Origin: DATAVB01 sp036267955
GTDB lineage: Bacteria; Actinomycetota; Actinomycetes; Mycobacteriales; QHCD01
Assembly: GCA_036267955.1 (NCBI GenBank)
Contig: DATAVB010000086.1
Coordinates: forward strand, 1 to 64,000
DNA length: 64,000 bases
Direction of reading: 5' to 3'
Shown here: in pieces, positions 23,795-32,071 of the stretch
Position numbering within the stretch: position 1 is the first letter of the stretch
How the letters are laid out: the number at the start of each line of letters is the position of its first letter
Position numbers and translations under genes: made by a program
The notes under the pieces: model-generated
Database searches by the model: none
Told to the model about the DNA's origin: nothing
Seen by the model: only the letters and a program-made list of their open reading frames with translations

Positions 23795-24226
23795 ATGCCT
23801 CCCAAGAAGAAACTCTCCGCGATCATCAAGCTGCAGATCCAGGCCGGTGCAGCGACGCCGGCGCCGCCGGTCGGTCCGGCGCTGGGTCAGCACGGCGTGA
23901 ACATCATGGAGTTCTGCAAGGCCTACAACGCCGCCACCGAAGCGCAGCGCGGCAATGTGGTGCCGGTCGAGATCTCCGTGTACGAGGACCGCTCGTTCAC
24001 GTTCATCACCAAGACCCCGCCGGCAGCGCGGCTGCTGCTGAAGGCCGCCGGCGTGGACAAGGGCAGTGGTGAGCCGCACAAGACCAAGGTGGCCACCGTG
24101 ACCCGCGACCAGGTCCGCGAGATTGCGCAGAGCAAGATCGAGGATCTCAACGCCAACGATCTGGACGCGGCCGAGAAGATCATCGCCGGCACCGCCCGTT
24201 CGATGGGAATCACCGTCCAGGGCTAA
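23795..24226 (+). CDS. rplK: 50S ribosomal protein L11
   Basis: This 143-residue protein is a full-length L11. It begins MPPKKKLSAIIKLQIQAGAA and contains PPVGPALGQHGVNIMEFCKA, the conserved N-terminal proline region that thiostrepton contacts with 23S rRNA. AGGAAG lies 6 bases before the ATG. It is followed by an unusual long hairpin before rplA. Confidence 0.97.
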   Translation: MPPKKKLSAIIKLQIQAGAATPAPPVGPALGQHGVNIMEFCKAYNAATEAQRGNVVPVEISVYEDRSFTFITKTPPAARLLLKAAGVDKGSGEPHKTKVATVTRDQVREIAQSKIEDLNANDLDAAEKIIAGTARSMGITVQG

Positions 24227-24233
24227 ACCCCCC

Positions 24234-24290
24234 TTTGCGCCAACGTGGCTTTGGGGCAATCTAGCCGCCCCAACGGCACATTGGCGCAAA
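24234..24290. repeat. Long hairpin between rplK and rplA
   Basis: Arms 24234-24257 and 24267-24290 match at 21 of 24 positions with a 9-base loop, seven bases after the rplK stop. No T-run follows. In the transcript it would form a strong stem inside the rplK-rplA operon, possibly for attenuation or RNA processing. It resembles the other long intergenic hairpins in size only. Confidence 0.8.
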
Positions 24291-24355
24291 CCCGTGGGAG
24301 GGTGCGGCGCCACGAGCGCGCTGGCCCGCCATACCACCTGACAGGAGTACGAAAG

Positions 24356-25075
24356 ATGAAGCGCAGCAAGGCATATCGCAAGGCGGCGGAGCTGATCGAC
24401 GCGGACGCGTTGTACGCGCCGCTGGACGCCGTGAAGCTCGCCAAGGAGACCTCCACCACCAAGTACGACGCCACCGTCGAGGTCGCTATGCGGCTGGGCG
24501 TCGACCCACGCAAGTCCGACCAGATGGTCCGCGGCACGGTCAACCTGCCGCACGGCACCGGCAAGACGGCCCGGGTGATCGTCTTCGCGACCGGAGACAA
24601 GGCCGCTGAGGCCGAGGCCGCCGGCGCGGACGTGGTCGGCTCGGACGACCTGGTGGAGCAGATCCAGGGCGGCTTTCTGGACTTCGATGCCGCCATCGCA
24701 ACGCCGGATCAGATGGCCAAGGTTGGCCGGGTGGCACGGGTGCTGGGCCCGCGTGGCCTGATGCCCAACCCCAAGACCGGCACGGTCACCCAGGACGTCG
24801 GCAAGGCGATCTCCGACATCAAGGGCGGCAAAATCAACTTCCGGATCGACAAGCAGGCCAACCTGCACCTGGTGATCGGCAAGGCCAGCTTCGAGGCCGA
24901 CAAGCTCGCCGAGAACTATGCCGCCGCGCTGGATGAGGTGCTGCGGGCCAAGCCGTCGTCGTCGAAGGGCAAGTACCTGAAGAAGGTCACCTTCGCCACC
25001 ACGATGGGTCCCGGCATCCAGGTCGACCCCAACCGGACCCGCAACGTCGCCGCTGCGGAGGACGTACAGGCCTGA
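24356..25075 (+). CDS. rplA: 50S ribosomal protein L1
   Basis: This 239-residue protein is a full-length L1 (begins MKRSKAYRKAAELID; contains RGTVNLPHGTGKTARVIVFA and LGPRGLMPNPKTGTV). It binds the L1 stalk of 23S rRNA and can repress its own operon. AGGAG lies 10 bases before the ATG. The terminator at 25089-25123 follows. Confidence 0.97.
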   Translation: MKRSKAYRKAAELIDADALYAPLDAVKLAKETSTTKYDATVEVAMRLGVDPRKSDQMVRGTVNLPHGTGKTARVIVFATGDKAAEAEAAGADVVGSDDLVEQIQGGFLDFDAAIATPDQMAKVGRVARVLGPRGLMPNPKTGTVTQDVGKAISDIKGGKINFRIDKQANLHLVIGKASFEADKLAENYAAALDEVLRAKPSSSKGKYLKKVTFATTMGPGIQVDPNRTRNVAAAEDVQA

Positions 25076-25088
25076 GCCAGACCGCCTG

Positions 25089-25123
25089 ACGGCCCCTTAC
25101 ATCCACCGGATGTACGGGGCCGT
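25089..25123 (+). terminator. Terminator after rplA
   Basis: Arms 25089-25104 and 25108-25123 form a 16-position stem with one mismatch and a 3-base loop, 13 bases after the rplA stop. It separates the L11/L1 operon from what follows. Confidence 0.75.
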
Positions 25124-25149
25124 TCGCGTTCGGGGGGCCGCCAGCCGAC

Positions 25150-25205
25150 CATGATCGTGAGTGGATTTGATACCTGCAGAGGTACCAAATCCACTCACGA
25201 TCATG
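25150..25205. repeat. Long intergenic palindrome, CATGATCGTGA family, copy 2
   Basis: Arms 25150-25174 and 25181-25205 pair at 24 of 25 positions with the loop TGCAGA. About 49 of 54 bases match copy 1 at 74-129, including the GAGGTACC centre-right part. It lies between rplA (+) and the Clp-N regulator (-). Confidence 0.85.
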
Positions 25206-25249
25206 TGGAAGATGAGAACGGGTGGGGCGGGGAGCGGTGGGCTGGAATT

Positions 25250-25969
25250 TCACGCACGGCCGGCGGATTGCCTGAGTCGGGCCCGCACCGCTTCGGTGGT
25301 TACGTCGGCGGCGCGCAGTATCTCCGCGGCGATACCGGTGTTTTCGGCGAGGATGCCGAGCAACAGATGCTCGGTGTCGACCCAGGTGTCGCCCAGATAG
25401 AGCGACTGCCGGGTCGCCAATTCGACTGCTTTCTTGGCTTTCGGGGTGAACGGGACGCGCTCCGGTGTCTCGGGACTCGCCGGGGCGAGCCGATCCACGA
25501 TCCGCTGCCGGAATTCGTCGATACCCAGGCCACTCGTTTCGGCAATGACCTGGGCGCCGAGACCGGCATCGATATCGCATACCCCGAGCAGTAGATGTTC
25601 AGTGCCGATGTAATCGTGCTGAAAATGAATCGCGTTTTCCTGGGCGGCGACAATGGCCCGCCGGGCCAGGTGGGTATAGCGGCGAAAGACACTGGCTGCC
25701 TCCGTTGCGGGCTGCTCCGGCACATCCGCCGGCGCGAATCGCTTGCGTGCAGCCTGTTTCGTGACGCCGATGCGTTGGCCGATCTGCGTCCAGGAATAAC
25801 CGTGCGTGCGAGCCTGATCGACGAAATGGCCAATGAGATGGTCGCCGATTTCATTTAAATCGACTGCCGTGGAACAGGCTTGATCGAGATAGGCCAGTAC
25901 GTCGCCTTCCGGTTGGCTGTCGATGACTTGCGTGATGAGGGTGTCCAATTGGACGGGCAGGGTCTCCAT
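25250..25969 (-). CDS. Clp N-domain protein with helix-turn-helix, probable autorepressor
   Basis: This protein has about 239 residues. Residues 30-80 contain a helix-turn-helix (SWTQIGQRIGVTKQAARKRF) and residues 100-230 contain two Clp-N repeats (ARRAIVAAQENA...IGTEHLLLGV; AKKAVELATRQS...DTEHLLLGIL), the substrate/adaptor domain of ClpC/ClpA. No AAA+ domain is present, so it is a regulator that may sense Clp substrates. ATG 25969 is chosen because -10 TATGGT lies 7 bases before it, implying a leaderless message. Two palindromes (25971-25991, 25999-26019) cover the promoter, suggesting autoregulation. Confidence 0.82.
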   Translation of the reverse strand: METLPVQLDTLITQVIDSQPEGDVLAYLDQACSTAVDLNEIGDHLIGHFVDQARTHGYSWTQIGQRIGVTKQAARKRFAPADVPEQPATEAASVFRRYTHLARRAIVAAQENAIHFQHDYIGTEHLLLGVCDIDAGLGAQVIAETSGLGIDEFRQRIVDRLAPASPETPERVPFTPKAKKAVELATRQSLYLGDTWVDTEHLLLGILAENTGIAAEILRAADVTTEAVRARLRQSAGRA

Positions 25970-25970
25970 G

Positions 25971-25991
25971 TCGACAACCATAGGTTGTCGA
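25971..25991. promoter_or_regulatory. Operator 1 of the Clp-N regulator, containing the -10
   Basis: TCGACAACC and GGTTGTCGA are perfect 9-base arms around ATA. On the minus strand it contains the -10 hexamer TATGGT (25977-25982), 7 bases before ATG 25969. It repeats the site at 25999-26019, 28 bases apart centre to centre. Confidence 0.7.
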
Positions 25992-25998
25992 TCCAGCT

Positions 25999-26019
25999 TC
26001 GACAACCTTTAGTTGTCGA
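25999..26019. promoter_or_regulatory. Operator 2 of the Clp-N regulator, containing the -35
   Basis: TCGACAAC and GTTGTCGA are 8-base arms around CTTTA. On the minus strand the -35-like hexamer TTGTCG (26000-26005) lies exactly 17 bases before the -10 in operator 1. Confidence 0.65.
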
Positions 26020-26043
26020 CACACTCTCTCGGCTGGGTAAATC

Positions 26044-26098
26044 CATGATCGTGATCGGTGGTTGGGGCTATAGGAACCAAAAACCGATCACGATCATG
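26044..26098. repeat. Long intergenic palindrome, CATGATCGTGA family, copy 3
   Basis: Arms 26044-26065 and 26077-26098 pair at 20 of 22 positions around an 11-base loop. Only the outer CATGATCGTGA is shared with copies 1 and 2; the inner arms differ but remain complementary. It lies between the Clp-N regulator promoter and the end of the tricorn gene. Confidence 0.8.
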
Positions 26099-26180
26099 GA
26101 ACGGGCGGGGCGGGCCGGATCCCGTGGGCGGGGACGGCGGAACGGGCGGTGCCGGGCCTGACAGCTCGGCCGGTGTTGGG

Positions 26181-29100
26181 TCAGGTGCGGGGCGGGAACG
26201 GGATGCCGGCCCGGGAGGCCCGGGTGGCGACGTCCGGGCGGAGCGGTTGGTGGACCTTCAACTGCTCGGTTGCAGCCTCGATCGCCTTCTCCAGCTGAGG
26301 ATCCGCGCCGGCCGCCGACTCCTGCGGGCTGACGTCGACCTCGATGTCGGGCTCGGTGCCGCGGTTCTCCAGCCCCCAGCCGACGTCGGCGAACCAGAAG
26401 GCGTACTCCGGCTGGGTCGTCATGGTGCCGTCGGCGAGCCGGACGTCGGGGCTGATGCCGATGACGCCGCCCCAGGTGCGCATGCCCACCACCGGACCGA
26501 GCTCCAGCATCGAGAACGCGTGCGTGAAGATGTCGCCGTCCGAGCCGGCGTGCTCATTGGTGAGGCACACCATCGGGCCGGCCGGCGAGGTGTCCGGGTA
26601 CGGCTCCGGCGGCCGCCACCGGCTGACCGTGGCGCCGATCCGCTTGCGGGTCAGTTTGTCCAGCAGCAGCCCGGAGACCGCGCCACCGCCGTTGAAGCGG
26701 ACGTCGACGACCAGAGCGTCCCGGTCGTGTTCGGTCAGGAACGCGCGGTGGAATTCCGCGTACCCGTCCACCCACATGTCCGGCACGTGCAGATATCCGA
26801 TCCGGCCCGCGCTGGCCTCGTGCACCAGCTTCCGGTTGCGCTCCACCCATTCCCGGTACCGCGCCCTGCGCTCGCCGTCCAGCGTCTTGACGGTGACCCG
26901 CCGCGGATACGCGCCGTCCGGGCCGGCGACGGTGAGCTCCACCGCCTGATCGGCCTGATGCACCAGCAGCGGGCCCGGGCCGGTCAGCGGGTCGACCGGC
27001 TGCCCGCCGACCGCCAGCAGCGTGTCGCCTTCCCGTACGCCGACACCCGGCCCGGCCAGCGGCGAGGTCGCCTCGGGATCCCAGCTGTCACCGACCACGA
27101 TGTGACCCACGTGCCACCGTCCGGTGGCGTCGTCACGCCGCAGGTCGGCGCCGAGCTGCCCGATGGCCCAGTGTTCGGTCGGCCGGTAGTCACCACCCAT
27201 CTCGTACGCGTGCGAGGTGCCGAGCTCGCCCTGCAACTCCCACAGCAGGTCGGAGAATTCGGCCCGGGTGGCGACCCGGTGCGCCAGCGGTTCGTACCGG
27301 CGCAGGATCGCCGGCCAGTCGATCCCCGCCATGTCGGGGATCCAGTAGCGGTCCCGCTGCAATCGCCACGCCTCGGCCAGCATCTGCGGCCACTCGGCGC
27401 TCGGGTCAACCGGGATCCGGATCCGGTCGATGTCGACCCAACCGGACTCCCGGCCGGCCTCGTCGCCGGCATCCTTGGCCGGCTCCACTCCCGCCTTCAC
27501 GATGCGCACCCGGCCGCTCGCTCGGTACAGCATCGTGCTGTGGTCGGCCGACACGACCACGTCGCCGGCGTCGTCGGAGAGCTCCTTGTATTCCTGCGTG
27601 CTGAGGTCGTAGCAGCCCAGCACGCCGCTGGTGACCTTGTCGGACATCGGGTTGTTGCCCCGTTCGCCGGTGACCGGCTCCGAGCAGATCAGCACTTTCT
27701 CGCCGATCCCGATCACCTGGGTATAGCGCTCCTCCGGCAGCGGGAACGCCACCACCCGGTCGGCAATGCCGTCGAAATCAATGACCGTCGGCTGCGGTTT
27801 GTCGGCATTCTTCTCGGCGTCGACATCGCCGCTCCTGCCGCTGTCGGCCGGGTCGTCCTTCTTCTCCAACGGCCGCCGTACCGGGATGAACGGCGAGACG
27901 AGGTCGGGTCGGAGCGTCACGAGATAGGGCTTTCCGGCCTTGGGAAAGCCGGCCGAGAACTGCACATCGTCCATTACCGGGTTGAAGGTTCGCCGGGACA
28001 GAAAGTAGAGATACCGGCCCTGCGGATCGAAATTCGGATCTTCGTTGCGGAAGTCCGGCCGGACCACCTCGTGCACCTCGCCGGACTCGACCGCGACCAC
28101 ACGGATCGCCGACGCGTACGCCGACACCGGGTAGCTGTAGGCCAGCCAGGCGGAGTCCGGCGACCAGGTGAGCCCGGAGATCCGGGCGCCGGGCGCCTCG
28201 TCGGCTACCCGCAGCAGGCCGTCGGCAGTCGTCACGATCAATAGTTGACGGCGCCGGTTGCAGACGGCGACGGCGCTGCCGTCCGGTGCCGGGGCGATCT
28301 CCCGGATGCCGCCGAGATCGGCGTCGGTCAGCCTGCGGCCGCGGCCTTCCTGGCCGGCCGTCAATTCGACGAGCTCCAGGCCGTCCTCGCCGGCGGCGTC
28401 GCTGACCGCGACGATCCGCTCGCCGTCGAGGTACTCGGCGAGGCGGTAGCGCACCCCCTGGGCAGTGCCGTGCTGGCTGGCCGCCTCCTCCCAGGCCGGC
28501 ATGGTGACCAGCTTGCCGCGGACGGCGGTCAGCAGCGTGTGGCCGTCCGGGTGCAGTGTCGGGTCGGACAGATGCCGGGACGCGTCGACGAAACGCCGGT
28601 TGCGTTGGGTGCGTGGCCCGGCCAGCCGGATCGGGATCTGCCGAGCCGTGTTGTCGGTCGGGTCGAGCAGCCAGAGCGATCCGGCGTGTTGATAGACGAT
28701 CCGGTGTCCGTCCGTGCTGGCGTTCCGCGCATAGTAGGTGTCGTGGTCGGTGTGCCGGCGCAATCCACCCCCATCCGGCGTGCACGAATAGATGTTTCCG
28801 ACGCCCTCATGATCAGAAATGAAATAGACCCGGTCACCTATCCATAGTGGACAGGCGAAGTTGGTGTCGAGCTCGGCCAGCAGCCGGTGGAAGGTGCCGC
28901 TGCCGTCCGGGTCGATCCACAACCGGCCGGCCGTGCCGCCGCGGTATCGCTTCCAGGTGGCCGGATCCTCGGTATTACGGCCCAACACCACGGCGCCGGA
29001 CGGGCCGAATCCGACCGATCCCACTGTCCCGTACGGCAGCTGACGGACCGGTCCGCCCTCGAGCCCTACGGCGTACGCCGGTGTGATCCGGCCGAATGGC

Positions 29101-29438
29101 TGGCCGGCCGAGCTGACGAACAGCACCTCGCCGTCCGGGGTGAATCCGCGTACCGCCGTCTTGTGGTCACCCAGCCAGGTCAGCCGGCGGGCCGGCCCGC
29201 CCACCGCCGGCATGCTGTACACCTCCGGCGGACCTTCGGCCTCCGAGATGAACGCGACATGTGCCCCGTCCGCGGAGATCGCGGGCTGGCCGATGTCCGC
29301 GAGGTCAGCGGTGAGCCGGCGTCCCACCCCGCCCTCGATCGGAGCGCTCCACAGGTCGTCCTCGCACACGAACAGCACCGTGCCGCCACCGATGGCCGGA
29401 TAGCGCAGATAACTGTCGGGTGATGCCAACTCAGTCAC
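26181..29438 (-). CDS. Tricorn-type protease (S41 family)
   Basis: This protein of about 1085 residues matches the full length of archaeal tricorn protease. Two N-terminal beta-propellers (about residues 1-320 and 330-650) are followed by a linker, a PDZ-like domain (about 760-850) and the S41 catalytic core. Catalytic residues are visible: Ser-His in GTSHAYE (about 739-740), the nucleophile in AGSDGD (about 964) and Glu in GLENRGTEPD (about 1021). It degrades peptides released by the proteasome or Clp. GTG 29438 has GGGGGA 8 bases upstream. It lies on the opposite strand, splitting rplK-rplA from rplJ-rplL. Confidence 0.92.
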   Translation of the reverse strand: MTELASPDSYLRYPAIGGGTVLFVCEDDLWSAPIEGGVGRRLTADLADIGQPAISADGAHVAFISEAEGPPEVYSMPAVGGPARRLTWLGDHKTAVRGFTPDGEVLFVSSAGQPFGRITPAYAVGLEGGPVRQLPYGTVGSVGFGPSGAVVLGRNTEDPATWKRYRGGTAGRLWIDPDGSGTFHRLLAELDTNFACPLWIGDRVYFISDHEGVGNIYSCTPDGGGLRRHTDHDTYYARNASTDGHRIVYQHAGSLWLLDPTDNTARQIPIRLAGPRTQRNRRFVDASRHLSDPTLHPDGHTLLTAVRGKLVTMPAWEEAASQHGTAQGVRYRLAEYLDGERIVAVSDAAGEDGLELVELTAGQEGRGRRLTDADLGGIREIAPAPDGSAVAVCNRRRQLLIVTTADGLLRVADEAPGARISGLTWSPDSAWLAYSYPVSAYASAIRVVAVESGEVHEVVRPDFRNEDPNFDPQGRYLYFLSRRTFNPVMDDVQFSAGFPKAGKPYLVTLRPDLVSPFIPVRRPLEKKDDPADSGRSGDVDAEKNADKPQPTVIDFDGIADRVVAFPLPEERYTQVIGIGEKVLICSEPVTGERGNNPMSDKVTSGVLGCYDLSTQEYKELSDDAGDVVVSADHSTMLYRASGRVRIVKAGVEPAKDAGDEAGRESGWVDIDRIRIPVDPSAEWPQMLAEAWRLQRDRYWIPDMAGIDWPAILRRYEPLAHRVATRAEFSDLLWELQGELGTSHAYEMGGDYRPTEHWAIGQLGADLRRDDATGRWHVGHIVVGDSWDPEATSPLAGPGVGVREGDTLLAVGGQPVDPLTGPGPLLVHQADQAVELTVAGPDGAYPRRVTVKTLDGERRARYREWVERNRKLVHEASAGRIGYLHVPDMWVDGYAEFHRAFLTEHDRDALVVDVRFNGGGAVSGLLLDKLTRKRIGATVSRWRPPEPYPDTSPAGPMVCLTNEHAGSDGDIFTHAFSMLELGPVVGMRTWGGVIGISPDVRLADGTMTTQPEYAFWFADVGWGLENRGTEPDIEVDVSPQESAAGADPQLEKAIEAATEQLKVHQPLRPDVATRASRAGIPFPPRT

Positions 29439-29544
29439 GTCTGGTCCCCCTTGATACGGATGTGCTGACGATGCCACCACAACCGCGCGACCGGGAGAAG
29501 AAGCGCGGCCGATCTGCCCGATCGGGCAGCCGCGGGGGGCCGGT

Positions 29545-29574
29545 TTGGAGTACGGGACAGTGACGACGTACTCT
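29545..29574 (+). promoter_or_regulatory. Candidate promoter of rplJ-rplL
   Basis: TTGGAG (29545-29550) and TACTCT (29569-29574) are 18 bases apart, the same pattern as before tRNA-Trp. Transcription would start near 29581 and give a 5' leader of about 200 bases. Confidence 0.5.
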
Positions 29575-29580
29575 CGTAAC

Positions 29581-29781
29581 CGAATCCAACCCGAAGACCG
29601 CTGGTTGTCGAGTCGTGTCCGCAAGCCGGGCGTGAATCGACCGAAGGCCCCCAGGGCAGCCCGCGCAGGATGGACGGAGCGTCAGGCGCGCGAGCGCCAT
29701 CCCGCCCCGTGCGCCCAGCGCCGGGGCGTCTGTCATGTCTGGGCCCGAGGCAAGACCGGCCGCAGGCATGAGAGGAGGACC
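29581..29781 (+). promoter_or_regulatory. Probable L10-binding leader of rplJ-rplL
   Basis: About 200 bases between the candidate promoter and rplJ hold no gene on the plus strand. The sequence near 29595-29606 (CCGAAGACCGCTGG) resembles leaders before rplJ in other actinobacteria, where L10-L12 binds its own message. I judge this from position and partial memory of the motif. Confidence 0.4.
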
Positions 29782-30396
29782 ATGGCGCAATCGGAGAAGG
29801 TCGCCGCCGTTGCCGAGATCACCGAGCATTTCCGCGCATCGCAGGCCGCAGTGCTCACCGAGTACCGCGGGTTGACGACCGCCGAGCTGACTCAGCTCCG
29901 CCGCAATCTCGGCCCGGACACCACCTACGCCGTCGTCAAGAACACGCTGACCAAGCGTGCGGTCAACGAAGTGGGCTACACCGAGCTGACCGGGCTGCTC
30001 GCCGGTCCGACCGCGATCGCCTTCATTGAAGGAGATCCGGTCGAGGCCGCCAAGGGGCTGCGCGACTTCGCCAAGGCCAGTCCGGCCCTGGTGATCAAGG
30101 GCGGCGTGCTGGACGGCAAGACGCTGACCCCGGACGAGATCGACAAGATCGCCGATCTCGAACCGCGCGAGGTGCTGCTGGCCAAGCTGGCCGGTGCCAT
30201 GAAGGGCAACCTGACCAAGGCCGCCGGGCTGTTCCAGGCCCCGATCGCCCAGGTCGCACGGTTGGCCGAGGCGCTCAAGGAGAAGAAGCCAGCCGAGGCA
30301 GCCGCTCCCGCGGCCGACCCCGAGCCGGCCGCCGAAGCCACTACCGACCCAGCCGAGGCCGCGCCCGCGGCGGACGCAGCCGAGTCCGACAGCTGA
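29782..30396 (+). CDS. rplJ: 50S ribosomal protein L10
   Basis: This 204-residue protein has the L10 core (MAQSEKVAAVAEITEHFRAS; TEYRGLTTAELTQLRR; YAVVKNTLTKRA; LAGPTAIAF) and a C-terminal tail of about 35 residues rich in Ala/Glu/Pro, longer than in E. coli but common in actinobacteria. AGGAGG lies 4 bases before the ATG. L10 anchors the L12 dimers on the ribosome stalk. Confidence 0.97.
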   Translation: MAQSEKVAAVAEITEHFRASQAAVLTEYRGLTTAELTQLRRNLGPDTTYAVVKNTLTKRAVNEVGYTELTGLLAGPTAIAFIEGDPVEAAKGLRDFAKASPALVIKGGVLDGKTLTPDEIDKIADLEPREVLLAKLAGAMKGNLTKAAGLFQAPIAQVARLAEALKEKKPAEAAAPAADPEPAAEATTDPAEAAPAADAAESDS

Positions 30397-30417
30397 CTCT
30401 GCACCTGATCATCGACC

Positions 30418-30438
30418 CGCCGGTCCAGACGACCGGCG
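30418..30438 (+). promoter_or_regulatory. Hairpin between rplJ and rplL
   Basis: CGCCGGTC and GACCGGCG pair perfectly over 8 bases with a 5-base loop, 25 bases before rplL. It may help set the higher yield of L12 relative to L10, by pausing or RNA processing; this is inference. Confidence 0.45.
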
Positions 30439-30462
30439 TCATAGCGAAAGGAATACGCCACC

Positions 30463-30846
30463 ATGGCGAAGCTCAGCACTGACGAGCTGCTCGACGCGTT
30501 CAAAGAGATGACGCTGCTTGAGCTGTCGGACTTCGTGAAGCAGTTCGAGGACACCTTCGAGGTCACCGCGGCCGCTCCGGTCGCCGTTGCCGCCGCCGGC
30601 GTCGCCGGTGCCGCTGCCGAGGCCCCCGAGGAGCAGGACGAGTTCGACGTCATCCTCGAGGCTGCCGGTGACAAGAAGATCCAGGTCATCAAGGAGGTCC
30701 GTACGCTGACCAGCCTGGGCCTGAAGGAGGCCAAGGACCTCGTAGACGGCGCACCGAAGCCGCTGCTGGAGAAGGTCAACAAGGAGGCCGCCGAGAAGGC
30801 CAAGGAGGCCCTCGAGAAGGCCGGCGCCACCGTTTCGGTCAAGTAG
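30463..30846 (+). CDS. rplL: 50S ribosomal protein L7/L12
   Basis: This 127-residue protein has the N-terminal dimer domain (MAKLSTDELLDAFKEMTLLE), an Ala-rich hinge (about 38-52) and the factor-binding C-terminal domain (FDVILEAAGDKKIQVIKEVR; GLKEAKDLVDGAPK). AAAGGA lies about 9 bases upstream of the ATG. The hairpin 30874-30903 follows. Confidence 0.97.
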   Translation: MAKLSTDELLDAFKEMTLLELSDFVKQFEDTFEVTAAAPVAVAAAGVAGAAAEAPEEQDEFDVILEAAGDKKIQVIKEVRTLTSLGLKEAKDLVDGAPKPLLEKVNKEAAEKAKEALEKAGATVSVK

Positions 30847-30873
30847 TTCAAACAGTACGAAGCACTGCAGTTC

Positions 30874-30903
30874 GGGGCGGTCACCCTCACGGGTGGCCGC
30901 CCC
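30874..30903 (+). terminator. Terminator after rplL
   Basis: Arms 30874-30886 and 30891-30903 form a 13-base-pair stem with one G-U pair and a 4-base loop, 27 bases after the rplL stop. Some T-containing sequence follows (GCTGTGATTCTGTGATT). Confidence 0.75.
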
Positions 30904-31060
30904 GCTGTGATTCTGTGATTCCCCTGCGATTACTCCAGGAGGGTCCCCCAGGTTTCCGGCCAGTAACCTCGCTCGCCCCGGCGTCGTTGTTCCCCTAGGC
31001 GCGTCTGGCCGATAGCAGCGCTGGACCGGATGGCCGCAAGAAACGCGAGGGAGTTGGTCG

Positions 31061-32071
31061 GTGGGCGTCGCGGTAGCGGTCGAGGGCCTGTCCAAATCCT
31101 TCGGCAGCCAGGAGATCTGGTCCGACGTCACCCTCACCCTTCCGCCCGGTGAGATCTCGGTCCTGCTTGGCCCGTCCGGCACCGGCAAGTCGGTCTTCCT
31201 CAAGTCCCTGGTCGGATTGCTCAAGCCCGAGCGCGGCAAGATCATCGTCACCGAGACCGACATCTGCCGCTGCCGCGAGCACCGGCTCTACGAGATCCGC
31301 AAGCTCTTCGGCGTGCTCTTCCAGGACGGCGCGCTCTTCGGCTCGATGAACCTCTTCGACAACATCGCCTTCCCGCTGCGCGAGCACACCAAGAAGGGCG
31401 AGCGCGAGATCAGGAACATCGTCCTGGAGAAGATGGACATGGTCGGTCTGCTCGGCTCCGAGTCGAAGCTGCCCGGCGAAATCTCCGGCGGAATGCGCAA
31501 GCGGGCCGGGTTGGCCCGCGCGCTGGTGCTGGACCCGGAGATCATTCTCTTCGACGAGCCGGACTCCGGCCTCGACCCGGTCCGGGTCGCCTACCTCAAT
31601 CAGCTGATCGTCGACCTGAACGCGCAGACCGACGCGACGTTCCTCATCGTCACGCACGACATCGGCACCGCCCGTACCGTGCCGGACAACCTCGGCCTGC
31701 TGTTCCTGCGCCGGCTGGTGATGTTCGGGCCGCGCGAACAGCTGCTCACCTCGACCGAGCCGGTGGTGGAGCAGTTCCTCAACGGCCGTCGGGAGGGCCC
31801 GATCGGCATGTCGGAGGAGAAGGACGCCGATCAGGTGCAGGCCGAGTTGGCGTCTCTGGTGCGGCCGGGGGCCGACCGTACGCCGGCCATTACCGGTGTC
31901 CCGGCGCAGCTTGAACCCACGCCCGGTCTTCCCGTACGGGCCGCGGTGGCACGCCGGCAGGCTCGCGTACGGCAGCTCCTGCACACCCTGCCGCCGGCCG
32001 CGCAGGCGGCGATCCGGGCCAGTCTCCCGGCCGAGCCGCAGTGGGCGGCTCCGGCGTCGGGTAACTCGTGA
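31061..32071 (+). CDS. mkl: MCE transporter ATPase MceG (Mkl)
   Basis: This 336-residue ABC ATPase has Walker A GPSGTGKS (about residues 39-46), signature EISGGMRKRAGLARAL, Walker B EIILFDEPDSGLDP and the long C-terminal extension (about 250-336) typical of actinobacterial MceG. It energises the YrbE/Mce lipid importer encoded just downstream. GTG 31061 has GAGGGAG upstream. In Mycobacterium mkl also follows rplL, but the mce genes are elsewhere. Its stop overlaps the first yrbE gene. Confidence 0.93.
   Translation: MGVAVAVEGLSKSFGSQEIWSDVTLTLPPGEISVLLGPSGTGKSVFLKSLVGLLKPERGKIIVTETDICRCREHRLYEIRKLFGVLFQDGALFGSMNLFDNIAFPLREHTKKGEREIRNIVLEKMDMVGLLGSESKLPGEISGGMRKRAGLARALVLDPEIILFDEPDSGLDPVRVAYLNQLIVDLNAQTDATFLIVTHDIGTARTVPDNLGLLFLRRLVMFGPREQLLTSTEPVVEQFLNGRREGPIGMSEEKDADQVQAELASLVRPGADRTPAITGVPAQLEPTPGLPVRAAVARRQARVRQLLHTLPPAAQAAIRASLPAEPQWAAPASGNS

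Noticed and set aside
25151..25594. Plus-strand ORF starting inside palindrome copy 2
   Set aside because: It is antisense to the Clp-N gene and its first codons are the palindrome itself.
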